Below are positions 27,401 through 40,100 of a stretch of DNA of 64,000 bases, one piece after another. The position numbers were made by a program, and so were the translations under genes. Positions within the stretch are counted from its first letter, which is position 1. Each line of letters begins with the position of its first letter. The notes below the pieces were generated by a model. The model saw only the letters and a list, made by a program, of their open reading frames with translations. It had not been told where the DNA came from and did no database searches. This DNA is from Heterobilharzia americana (taxonomy: Eukaryota > Platyhelminthes > Trematoda > Strigeidida > Schistosomatidae), in the NCBI GenBank assembly GCA_944470555.2, contig OX104134.1:11263248-11327247 (forward strand), given 5' to 3'.

Positions 27401-30400
27401 TTGAATTTTTTGAAGTGATTTTGTAAACAGAATGACTATCAGGGAATAAATAAATGATCACAAAGTACAATATTACAGAGGTTGGTGTAGTATACTTAAG
27501 TGAGTTGCCCTAGGTTATAATGCTTAAAATGAGCAACTTCAAATAGTAAAGAGATAGTAAAATTATTGCGCCTGATAGCAATATATCTTTTGTAAGGAAA
27601 GCAGGCTGAATGATCGCGCATAGCATATTTCCATAGAAAACCTAAATAAAGAATGCCTAATAGTCACTCGGAATGATTGAAGAATAGATTCTGACAAAAC
27701 TCCGTCAGCCTTTAACGATAGATTATGAAATAAGTAGCTATAACCAATGGGTAGTCAAATCATTTGGGAAATCTCATGTGTATTGACTGGGTGCCGGTTA
27801 TTGGATAATACCAGTTGAATAGAAAACAAAAGTTATAATGATACTGGTTTATCTACACACTGATCACTATTCAAATGAAAAGGAATGTTAGAAGATAAAA
27901 TTACTTTGAAGATCAGTTTGAAGATGAGGAACGTAGTAATCGAGCTTGGTACCTGACTAACTGTTTTATTACCCTCGATAGTTAAATCAGCTCCGCTGCT
28001 GTGTTCGTCACGGACAGAAAAGTTGAAATACACAGGTACACGAAAACATCTGTTAGCTCGAGACTATTTAGACTACGAGACTATTTCAGAAGCACAGTAG
28101 TATCTACTTCTCGTCCTCTTTCGAGTTTTGAACATCGTATGATTTATGCACTTGATTCCATTGTAACTCCTTTTGTCCATCTAACCTTTCAGTTACAGAA
28201 CCAATCCTTTGATTCTTTTTGATTTTCCTTTGTTGCACTGATGTGAAATCCGGCAACTTGCAACGAACTAACGTCAACTGGCTATACGTTGTTGATACTT
28301 ATGTGTTCAGATGCAGATTGTGAAGTAAAAATCTTAAATTTTAACTGTACTAGAAAAGTAGCAGTAAAATCAATTAAAACAGTGTTTTACTACCAGAAGT
28401 AAACGAAATACACAACTGATTTAAAACTAACCTGGAGACCAGAACCTTTCTTCTTTTGCAAACGTCGACCTAAACGTTGTAAATCAGGAATCCGTCGTAA
28501 GAAATCCTCATTTAGGCCTCGACGTAAACAAGTTTCTTCAACCAATGATTCAACCAGATCAAGGCGCTCCTCTGATATGGAAACAAGAGAATTCACGCTT
28601 AAACAGATTAGTTGAATATTAAAAATCAGACGTTATACATTCAAGATTTTTTCTTTTCTTTTCCAAAAACTAAAGACTTCAGTCGAAACTTAATTAGCGT
28701 ATATAAGCGAAATTTATTTCGACTAGGACGACCCCGCTAATCTAAATTAATTATTAGTGAGTCCATTGACCTCAGTGTTACCGCTGAGAGTAGTTCCTTG
28801 AACAAGTGAAACATCACAACTTTTGGTGTGTGCACGAAAGGTCACGGTTATTTGTGGTAGCCATGAAGGTAGCACCGAAGACTGCATATTTGACAAACAG
28901 GAAGAAACGAGGATGGATTCTTGTAAGTATAGATCTTAGGCACCGTGATAGTGCTATTATATATTGTTTCGCTTATCTCACAGCACACACTGATAGATAT
29001 TCTTACCGGGTGATAACGCTGAGAACAAATTATATCTCATAATCACATGAAGATAATTGCACCTCAGAAATCTAGCGTTTACAGATCTATCTCCGCTTAT
29101 TCACACTCACTTAGCAGGACAACCTCGTTTCTGTACTTTAAATCAACCAGGTGACCTCCAAGGAGTATATCAATCACTGTGAAGTCAGGCGTACGTAAGG
29201 TCGTGTCCATTAGAACATCTATTACGAAATTGAATAGGAATAGTAATAGCAGGAATTTTTTAGCGAACACAACCATTTGTCATCAATTCTAATGACAAAT
29301 CTCCGTAAGCTCTTACGCATCTGCGTAAATTCGAGTAAAGAGCTATGATTAGCGTCACACACTTTCTTGGTACTCTCTTCACAGTTAGACTGTCACAAGA
29401 CCTCACGGTTGAGAGTCAAATCCTGCCTTCATTCGAAACAAATATGGATAGTGTCAGCTATCGGTAAGCATCCCTGCGTTCCAGGACTTAACGAAGAGGG
29501 AAAATCTGACTGATGTGCCCTCGTTAGGTCTGAAACCTGACTGGTTTCCAACAGTTTGCTGTTCCCAAACTCCAACTACATGTCGGATAACTACGGACAC
29601 GATGTTAGTTAAACTGATTCCATTATGGTTGTTACAAGATGACTTCTCTCCCTCCACATACACTAGGAAGATCAATGAAGCACACCAGTCCAATAGGATT
29701 ACCTTTGATTCCTGTACACTCCCTAGTACCTCCGTCACACTACTCAGTAATTTCCTACCTCATACTTCCAAGCTTTGGGTGGAAAACAATCAGATTGTTT
29801 GGTTTGCATCGTTTCAGCTTTGAAACAGCGTCCTCAAGATAGAGAAGAGTCGGGGGATCAACATCTACGCTCCATTAAGGTTCAGGCTGGACGCTAGGCA
29901 ACCGAAGCGTTGCTGCTTCAGTTGAACCGGCCTTTAAAGTGTTCCTTCTAACGCTGTGGCCGCCTGTCTTGAGAGGTTATCACGGTTTTATCCTCTGTGG
30001 GGATTTCATTTTGTTTTTACTGGTGTTCCAAATGAGCGGAAACAATAGCGAGGTATTACCTAATGCTGATGTTTTGATGACTGAATCTATGTTTACTGTA
30101 CTAAAGCGCAACAAGCGTGGTAAGAGTTTATTATATTATTTTATTATTATTTGTCTCTTGGGTTTCTAGTGGAACATAGAGCTTCCAGTAGCACATCCTC
30201 ATTCCACTCTCTTCGCTGAAATCTTTTAAACCTGGCTCCACGACAGCCCACAAGCTCTCATTTCTTCCTCATACTATCTCCTCCATGTCACCCTCGTCTC
30301 AGACGCCCAACTCGTCATTCCCACCTGGGTTCCACTCGAGTGCCTGGCTCGTGATGTCCCCGAAAGGTCTTCTCTGTACATGCCCAATCCATCTCCACTT

Positions 30401-31352
30401 CCTTCCAATGCATATTTGTTCAGCGACAGGTTCGGGGTTGGTTCGTTCCCACAGTTCCTTGTTGCTTATTCTTTCTCACCTTCTCATCTGATCTTCAGTA
30501 ATGAGCCAGTGTAGGCAGTTGTTGATGAATGTCTGTAGTTTGTTGGAAATGCTTTTCGTGACGCGCCAAGTCTCTCAACCATACAGGAGCACTGACTTGA
30601 CATTGGTGTTGAAAATCCGCATCTTGTTCCACATGTTGAGTGCAGAAGGTCTCCACACTGGTTTCAGGTTAATGAACGCCTGTCTTGCTTTTACAATCCT
30701 GCCTTTGACGTCCTCGTCTGTGCCACCTATAATTGAAACGGTACTGACCAGGTGAATAGGTGAAAGAGGCTACTTCCTTGAAGTTTCTCCCGTTCATGGT
30801 GATTGGAGCTTCTTGTTGCTGGTGGTGATGTTGGGTGGGTATCTTCATCACCCCTATCTTCTCTACGTTCACCTGAAGTCCCATCTTGGCTGCTCTGCCC
30901 TGCCTCTTCTGTCAACTTGTTGGTTTCCGCCTGTAGATCTTCAGGTTTGTGCGATATTTGACACAAGTCATCGGCGTAATCCAAATCTTCTAGGTTCTTT
31001 TCCCCGGGTCCAGCGTATCACCCTCTTCTCGCTCCCCACTGTTTTTTACATTATCCAGTCGACCACAATCAGGAATATCATGGGTGATAGAAGACAGCCT
31101 TGTTTCACTCCTGTCTTCACTTCAAAAGCAGCACTGATCTTCCCATTGTGGATTACTTGGCATGTGGAGTCTTCATATAGTTCAATGAGGTTGAAGCAAC
31201 TGCTAAATTACTTGTTGGTCGACGCTGTCGAAGGCCTTATCAAAGTCAATGGAGTTTAGGTGAGGTACAGTTGACTATCATTCTATGCTTTGTACTTTGA
31301 TGATGCGTAGTGCAGCGTTGCAATTTGGTCCCACATGATTTGTACTTTCTGA

Positions 31353-31413
<61 letters not shown>

Positions 31414-34095
31414 ATTCCGGTCGTAGTTTTGAATCCAGAGCATTGTTTAGCCTCTCCAGGATGATCCGGCCCAATATTTTGCTTGGGGTGGACAGGGGTG
31501 TAGCATGATTCCACGCCAGTTCCTGCAAAGGCTTAGGTCGCCCTTCTTCGGCAGTTTGACAAGGTAGCCCTTCTTCCGATCAATAGGCAGGTACCTTTCC
31601 TTCCTTCCTTCCTTCCAAACCTTCTGCAGTGAGGTGACAGCATGTCCGTTGTTGATGTCTCTGCGTGTTTTCAGTTATTCTAGAGGAATTCCATCTGGTC
31701 CTGCTGCTTTCCCGCATTTCAGTAGCTCACGACTTCACTTCGGCTCTTGTCAGAGCGCTCGTGTTTACTTGTAGTTCTGTGACTGACTGGGCTGCAGGTG
31801 CTATTTCTGGACGAGTTGCAGGTAACGATGGTCGATTCAAGAGTTTTCTGAAGTGGTCAACCCATCGTTTCCTTTATTTCTCCTCTTTGGTAGCTAGGTT
31901 TCCTTCACTATCTTTCATTGGTTTCATTTGCGTTGATCTCTACCCTCCCAGACAGTAACCTGGTCATTCAATACAGTGTTGTCAGGTCCCCGTCTCTCCT
32001 ACCTGCAGCCTGTTCTGCTTCACTTGCCAATGTCTCGTAGAACTGCCTTTTGTCTTTCCACATACTCCTCTTCACTTCTTTGTCCAGTGTAGTGTTTTAT
32101 AGGTTGGGTTCAGTTCCTCTTTTCCTTGTTCATCCCTGCACTGCACTGCACTGCACTGCACTGCACTGCACTGCACTGCACTGCACTGCACTGCACTGCA
32201 CTGCACTGCACTGCACTGCACTCGTTCACCTTCTGCTTCACCATCACCATCCTCCTCTCCCCGCTCAATCAGCTTCCAAGTGTCCGTCGAGATCCATTCC
32301 TTATCTTCTTTCTTCTTCCTTTCTAATACGGTTATGCAGGCTTCTTTCAACATCCCTTTCAAAGACTTCCAGTGTTCATCCACACAGGTTTCTTCAGGGA
32401 TGTTCCTCGATATCTTTCATTTTGTCTTGATGGCTGACGTGAAGATGTCCTTTGTAGTTTAGTCCTTCAGTTTCTGTTCTAGGTGGGTGTTGAACTTCAA
32501 CTGTGGTCTATCGCCAACTTCCTTGAAGGCCTTTAACTTGATTTGGAAGATAGGTTGTTTGCACTGGATAGATAGTGAGTGGTGTCAACCTAAATCTGCT
32601 TCCCTTCGTCATCTGATCTTGTATCCAGTAGGCTGCGTCTCCACTTTCTTCACATTGCGATGAGGCCAATCTGATTTTTAGTGTGTCCATCTGGTGAAAT
32701 CAAGTCCATGTCATTGCCCTGTGAATATTCTTGTGTTTGTACACACTGCCTCCAATCACCAAATCATTAAATGCACAGAAATCTTCAAAGAGTTTCCCAT
32801 TCTCATTCATCTCACCGAGTGCTTCTTGCCTTGTGACGAGTTCTCTTCCTGCGTTGTTTACTCCCAGTTGTTTAGTCATGCTACCTATTGGAATTTCAAT
32901 CCCGGCAACTGGAGTCTTGTCCTATACTGATTGCAGTTGTCTGTAGAATTCCTCCTCCTTCTCTTCACCTACATTATTTATAGGTGCGTAGCGTAGCATT
33001 GAATGATTGTGACTTTCCTACCTCTTGATTTGAATCTTGCTGTCATGATCCTGATCGTTGAGGATATTGGTTCCCACTGCATGAGATCCTTCGATGCCCT
33101 CAGAGACATCATGATAACCACTGGAAAACTCAGTGTGCTCGTGGTTGTCGTCTGGGTGACAATATAGGAGTAGATTATTGACTCCTCTCCAGTTGACAGT
33201 TGTGAGAGTTCACTCCCTTTCCATCTGCTTTCGCAGATTCCTAGCACCTCTATCCCATACCTTCTCATCTCTTTTGCAATCTGGGCAGCCTTGCCAGCCA
33301 GCTTCAAACATTGTGCGGACATTCCATGTCCCTGTGATTACTTTTGTTTTCATCGAGAGAGAGAGAGAGAGGGAGAGAGTGGGAAGACACATCGACCAAT
33401 TGGCTTCCCGAAGGCTTTCACAACCGGCGTCATTTCGTCTCCCCGATTCCGGCAAGGAATAAGCTTGAAAGTTATGTGATTGTTACTATAGTCTCGATGA
33501 TTGCATTAACTCGAGTAACCTTAATTCTCTCCATACGTAACGGAGGGATACATTGTCACTAGCCAATTCATTATACGATAAAATGATTGAATAATTATCA
33601 ACTTAGTGCAATGAAACAAGTTATAGTTGGTTAGCATATAATGAGATAAAGCACAAAGTATTATCCATACTAAACAACATACCAATTTTTGCTTTATCTA
33701 GTAGCGGTTGTCGAAGCCACTGAGCTAAAAGACGTTGACCTTGAGTTGTTCGACAATTATTCAACGTCCCAAAGACACTGTGGAACTTGTTTTCTAAGAA
33801 ATTTAAGTGAGAAAAAATATATTGAGAGAATGCGAGAATAGTTGAAACAGGTTTTTATGAATCAATATTTTTTATACTAGAGCGATGAGCTACATAAATT
33901 TTTTGAGGGTTGTTGATCCCATCTGGTTGATCAACTATGGTAGGCAGGGCATGATTCAAACCAGTGACATGCCAGTTGGTAGTCTACAGTTGACCCCGTT
34001 GAGCTAGTTTCATGACATGCTATACACCCAGTGTTTGTATCTACTGTGCGTTTCCAAGCAGTATTTCTTAATGTGTTGTTATAATTGTCACTTTT

Positions 34096-34153
<58 letters not shown>

Positions 34154-37100
34154 TGTTTTTCCTTCTTGATTTCCTTATGACTTGGTGATGTATAGTGTTA
34201 CTAATTGCAGCAACTCACAATTGTCGCTGACTATATACTCTTCCTGTTGTTCTGTCCCGAACCCCCATCTGAAAATTTGATTTAGCCGTTGTCTTACGAA
34301 AACCGTTGAAAAATTCACGCGAATCCAGTTGTTAATCAGTTCATCAGTGAAGATAAGTCCTTTTTTTCTCCCGGAATACAACGCAATGTTTGAATGATAG
34401 CATCCAAAAACAAAGCTACTCAGTCACAAGTAATAATATCTACTCCACTTGAGTCTCTAGACAGCATACAACTAACTTAATGGGTTTCATAAGCTTGAAA
34501 TTTTTTCGGACAGTCACCTACTAAAAGGATCAGATGTTAGCATGTGCTAGTATGAGAAATAATTAGCTTGTATATATCCGCTGCATAACACTTTTGTGAT
34601 CAATAAAACTAGTCTTGTACATCCTGTCTTTTGACTTTTTTTAGCAGGGATTAAAGTTAGTAGCAGATTGACAACATCAATCCTTCTGATCTTAAGGGTT
34701 CCTGATGATCCCATTCTCTCATCGACCGTTACTTTATTTGTTGGGATTCTTTTGATGTGCTATTTTGTAGCATGACAATTCTAACTGATGCAACGCTATG
34801 TCTTTTCTGAGCCACTTGACCACAGTTATAGACAAGAAAGAACATTGAAAAGGTTTACGGAGATTATATAAACGGAAGGGAAGACGTCTATCGTCCCACG
34901 GGAAAATGAATACAAAAAGTGAATAACTGGCTAATGAGAACTGTTTTAACAAGTCTCACTTGTCTGAATTTAGAAAAACTTATCCACGGTAGAATGCTAT
35001 TTGATCCATGCCAACACATTTATAACCGAATAATTTAGACATGCCTATGGTTCATATGAATAGTGATTGTTGAAAACATAAAAGCAATTTATGTGCTGCA
35101 TAGGACTCACTATCATCTGGTCCAGGTAATAAATGCAAAGCCCTACATGCAGCACTGTCCAGACGCACATGAGTTTCAAGGCTGAACGTTTCTAAAGTGA
35201 ACGCGTTGGCGTTCATATCATCACCTTTAAGCTAAAGGTAATAAGAAGGAAAAATAAGTTAACTGGTGTAAAAATATCCAAAAAACAATTCAGAAAAAGT
35301 AAAAGTTAGATTCAACAAATGCATAGTGATTCTTGGAAAAATCGGTACAAAAATGCTAGTAATAATAACGCATCATCAGTTGCCTGATGAATATTGAGAT
35401 TAATGGAAAACAAGAAGTTAAAATTACAGCGAGAAACAACCCCCGCTAATATATAGAAAGTGATATCATAGCACTTTTTTTGCGAATTAACTAACAAATT
35501 CCATTGCGGATTTATTTCGCATAACAAAGTAATAGAGAAGCATGACTTACTGAATGACATTTAAAGCAAAAAGGAATGTTCACATCATACGATCGGGTAC
35601 TTATTCCTTTGCAGTGCAAACATTCACTAACAACCACTTTACAACTATCTAACAATGCAGATGCTCAGGTCTGTGCTATGCCCCACTTTATGGTATTTCA
35701 GTGTTATAGATTGCCATTATGAAAAATAGAACAAGACATATAAGCGAACAATATTGTTTTCAATTAAGTCTTATCAGATTTCATCCTAATATGCATAATT
35801 CCCAACATATATATAAAATACCAACTAATCAAGGTAATCTGTGAGTCAAGTATAACAGTCATACGGATTGTGTACTTTACAATAATAAAGTTAGTGGTAG
35901 TATAAAATACAATAAGAATGTTCAGTATGATGCGACAGGCGTTCAGACAGAGACAGATTAGATCAAAGCATGGAAAACGACAACAAGGTTGCTTAATACT
36001 GGAGGATGAAGGCAGTGAATAAATAAAGTTTGGATGTGAATTTAGTACTGTAGTGAAAGGGGTGACAAAAATGAAATAAAAAGGGAAAGAAGTACATTTA
36101 AAAATTCATAAGTAACGTCATTCGTTAAGTTTTCCCTGGTCAAGGGAGGGATAAAGGCTGTACGAACTTCTTTTAAATATACAGCTTTGGATCGTTTAAT
36201 TGGATTACTATGCCTACATCTATGTGCAAAAAGCAAATTTAAACTCTATTGGAAAGGTTCGGTGGGATACGATGAATCACTTTGAAGGCTTTCATTTTAT
36301 CCACTCTGTGACCACTATCAACTAGATGCGACAAAATAGAGCTCCTAATAGACTAAACCTATATTTTTCCCAGCCACGAAGGGAGGTATTCGGTAATACG
36401 TTGGTTAGGTTGCCTAGTCGTTCGCCCGAAACAACTGTCTCCACAGGAGCAATAAAACTGGTAAATACATATGAAAGAGGTGAAACAAGGTGGCTTGTTT
36501 TTCATTGGACACAAACCAAATTGTCGACTAGAAAAAGATAGACAGAGATAAGTTGCAAAAAAGTTATTTTATTGGTCCCCGACAGTCTGTGGAATAGGAT
36601 CTCACTAAGTATATCTTCACTAAATTGTAGCTTTATGAATAGTGGTTTCTTTCGAGTTTCTGCTTTAAATCTTCACTCTGATCTATTCATATACTTTTTT
36701 ATAACATTGTGAGGATAACCTATTTCACTCAGTGAATTCGAAATGGACTCGAACTCACTCTGTAAGGTCACCTGAGATTTTTTTTGTTACGGCTGTCAAA
36801 CATTTCACTAAATTTCTTTGTATCGTATAGATGTGGAACTAAGGAGGTATGCGTGTTAATATGCAGATTTGCTTCTTCTGTGCACGCCTCTGCAAAGTGA
36901 TCCATCTCCTCGTCTACTTAAAAGAACACCAAGGAAATTTAGCATATTGTCCTGTTCTTCTTTACAAGTGAAGGATGTATGCTGTTAAAACCCCTCAATA
37001 CCTCGTTCTTATCCATATTCTGATCACTTATATATTAAACGTGTTATCTACGTATCTATCGTGCATATCTAGCTTGTTGGTGTCATCCTTTACAGCCCCA

Positions 37101-40100
37101 TTCTCTGGTTTGATCAGAAAGAAATCCGCAAGGATTGGGCCTAATGGTGACCCCATTGTGATTCTATCTACTTGTCTATAATATGAATTACTGAAAACAA
37201 AGTGTACATTCGATGTACATCTAAGAAGTAATTTCTCAAGGTTAAACTCAGGAATTCCAATGTTGATTTTCTTCTGGTTCTTGAGTACATAGTTATCCAA
37301 AGGCCAACTGTACATCAAGAACAAACTCAGGGACACAAGCAAACTTACTGGCATACGATACTTGCAATAAATTTTGACTTGGAGGTGAAATTCGACTTTT
37401 CCGACGAAGATGTACTGATAGTGCCTGACTGCTTAAAGGAGTACTCGGTCAGTATATAATGCTAAATGAGGCTCTTTACGCGAACTCATGCAACACCGTA
37501 AGGGATTGTGGAGTGCTATCGTGTGACATAACGACTAGCAGTGATGTTCGCAAAAGGATATCCACTGACACTGCTCCTATTTGGATCTGTTATCGATACG
37601 CTAAGGGAGGGAATCATTTATCTTCAAATTCCCACAGATTGACCAGCACTCTAGAGGGCACCTGGTTAACTTGTTGAACGCAGAAAACATTGTCTAGTTA
37701 GGGGGAGTTGCCGAGAAAACGCTGTCTTGAGCAGAAATCTGAGTATTTGGCAAGCGTTTTGCACCCGTTTTATATGCAAGATGATGCTTCAAGACTGGTT
37801 TGAACTGACTTCTAGTCTAAAGATAAAGAGTGAAGTGATGCGAAACAACCACCATTTTTTTTTACTAACAGAGAGAGTTGTGTCAATCCTATAGATTGAA
37901 TGCTGACGAATTACCAGCTTGGATTCAAAGAGCACATTTTGGTATTTATCCACGTACGCCACTTCTGGCTATGTCGACATGTTCCACTACCGTCCGATTC
38001 GTCTTGCTATACGGTTTAAACATAGTCGTTTAAAGTCGAAGTGAAAAAATTAAAGGTTTTAGACCTTAGGTGCCTTCACACTGCTGTTCACATGTGACAA
38101 CAACCGTACGAACGACATCTAGGTTAGGCGGAGGATACTAAGTAAAGAAGACAGGTTCGATGAGAAAGCTGTGAATATCAACCGAGTGAGATGGCTTGGA
38201 TATTGAGTAACGAACTAAAAAATTGGGATGTTTTTCTTTATCATCAGAAGGTAAATAACGAAAAACAAAGATGGTACTGTGAAAAACCTGATAGGAAACA
38301 TAATATAGTTAAGACAACAGCATCAAAAATTTTGATATGTGGAGATAAATGATGAATAGATTTTGACAGTGGTTTTAATCTCACAATTCCACACTCCACA
38401 ACCTGTGAAACTTTCGGCTGGTTCTTAGAATTCCAAAGAAACGTTGCCTAGTGCGGTGTATTTACAATGAATTTATGCAATAAGTTGGCTATAAAAATGA
38501 GCATACAAAGTGTTTTGGAAGAATATTAAGTAGATAGACAAATTTTACAAACTTCGCTCAGATAAAATCTTTCATTCGTTCGAAATCTTATGCAGAGGCT
38601 AATATTTATCATCCTACTCATAAATGAAAAATAATGGTCTCCTAAAAAAGTTTAACAGGATGAACCTTTGCAGATTAAGTGGTTACAAAACTTGCTGAAT
38701 GTAAATAAAATGGGAACAGAGAGAAACTTACATCAAGGAAGTTAATAATTGCACTAAGGCAAGTCAAAGCGCCTGTAAGGAGAAGTTCTGAAAAACACGA
38801 AAGAAAATATTTTTTTAAAGCGTTCAACCCAGAAGTGAATTTCAAATACAACAATGCAGGACAACAAATAATCGAAAGAATGTCGAAAATAATGACGTGG
38901 TAGTTCTTTTCTCCTGTTAACTTTATCAGAACTGATCCTCTGTTACAGAAGTGGAGATACATGGATGAGAACTCTGACCATAGTAGTAACTAACTGGGTA
39001 CATTTAGCTAGCCGAGAAGCGGCTGACGGTAAGAGAACCATCCAGAAATTACTCATTGGGGCATACAAAGCATGAAAAAGCCTAGATTACATTTCTAAAG
39101 CTACATAAGTGGTTGGTCACCTGACAGGTTTATGGCTTTTAGAAAACTTTAGTTTTTCGGGAGTGTCAGAACATGAACAATGGTTATTTTCTTCCGCGGT
39201 CATGAGAAAGATGTCAAGGATCTTCATACATTCTATGCGAACCAGAATGCGTAGGTAGCTCATACAAGGAAAACGCCTTCTTCATTTCTGATTCGACTAC
39301 TTCAAGCGTAACTTTACACTTAGGCTAACTAACCTTTTAAAGTACAAACAACGACAGTAATCAGTACATAGCGCACGCAAACATTTTGTGGCAACCAATT
39401 TATCCAGATTTAGAATAGCCTGTATGTCATCGCATGGTCCAACTGCAGTATACGAAATGCTTAACTATCTTTCGGTATGCACTTGGGTCCCAACACGTTT
39501 ACTTTTGTTGGAAGGTATGCTCAACTTCCGAAGGTTCGACACTTGAACACTCATGGTTGTGTTGGAGCCTATAGTCAGCTTTGAGATAGTTTGTTTACAC
39601 TGGTTGGTGTCCGTCATGGATATCCACTCCCCATTTTCACTCAAATACATCTCAGATGTGCTTATGGAGGTATGCCCCTCTTCATTGTCTTGCTCTACAG
39701 GAACTGACTTTGTCACAGGACCTAGATTAGAGCACTTCCAGGTTAAGATATTGACAAACTTTCGAGTCTTTTGAACAGATCGAGGAGAGATTTGAGGATG
39801 TTTGGGGTGTATATCTCACCAACCTCTTCCGAAAACAAATGGATGCTTTAGGACTTGTCTGCATTGATATTTCCTGTGACAGTAGGAAATGAAGTAGTTG
39901 GGAAGACTGGTCTTTTCATTGATGTGGGAAGTTGAATCAGATCTGATAGATTGGTGATAGATGAAATCCCGACACGGATAAAAAAGGATTGGTTGGCTTT
40001 TGCTAACCTACGCCACCTATGGCGTCTGTGGTGTATCTGATGATCCACTAAGGCTGGAGTGTTCTGAACAGCAGTTCGTTTTTTACTTCCACATAGTAAT

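Larger units (their letters stand above)
30125..33466 (-). mobile_element. Degenerate RTE copy B (5'-truncated, 3' complete)
   Basis: Same family as the intact element at 54631-57848. The right part (31650-33466) is nearly identical to copy A including TAG at 32924 and TGA at 32419. The left part carries the reverse transcriptase (GLQVNVEKIGVMKIP at about 30840-30880, DYADDLCQISHKPEDLQ at about 30935-30985) and the C-terminus, ending in an (AAT)n-like tail at 30126-30156. The 5' leader stops matching copy A near 33466. Three simple repeats have expanded inside it. Same strand as MSH2, intron 9. Confidence 0.94.

Noticed and set aside
31246..31528. AGWL-repeat proteins on the minus strand
   Set aside because: They are translations of the (AGCC)15 microsatellite inside a dead RTE copy.
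31353..32220. CRISPR-like or satellite array
   Set aside because: Uninterrupted short tandem units without spacers; simple microsatellites in a eukaryotic genome.
32050..32430. CTALH-repeat or VQCSA-repeat proteins on either strand
   Set aside because: Translations of the (CTGCA)17 tract in RTE copy B.
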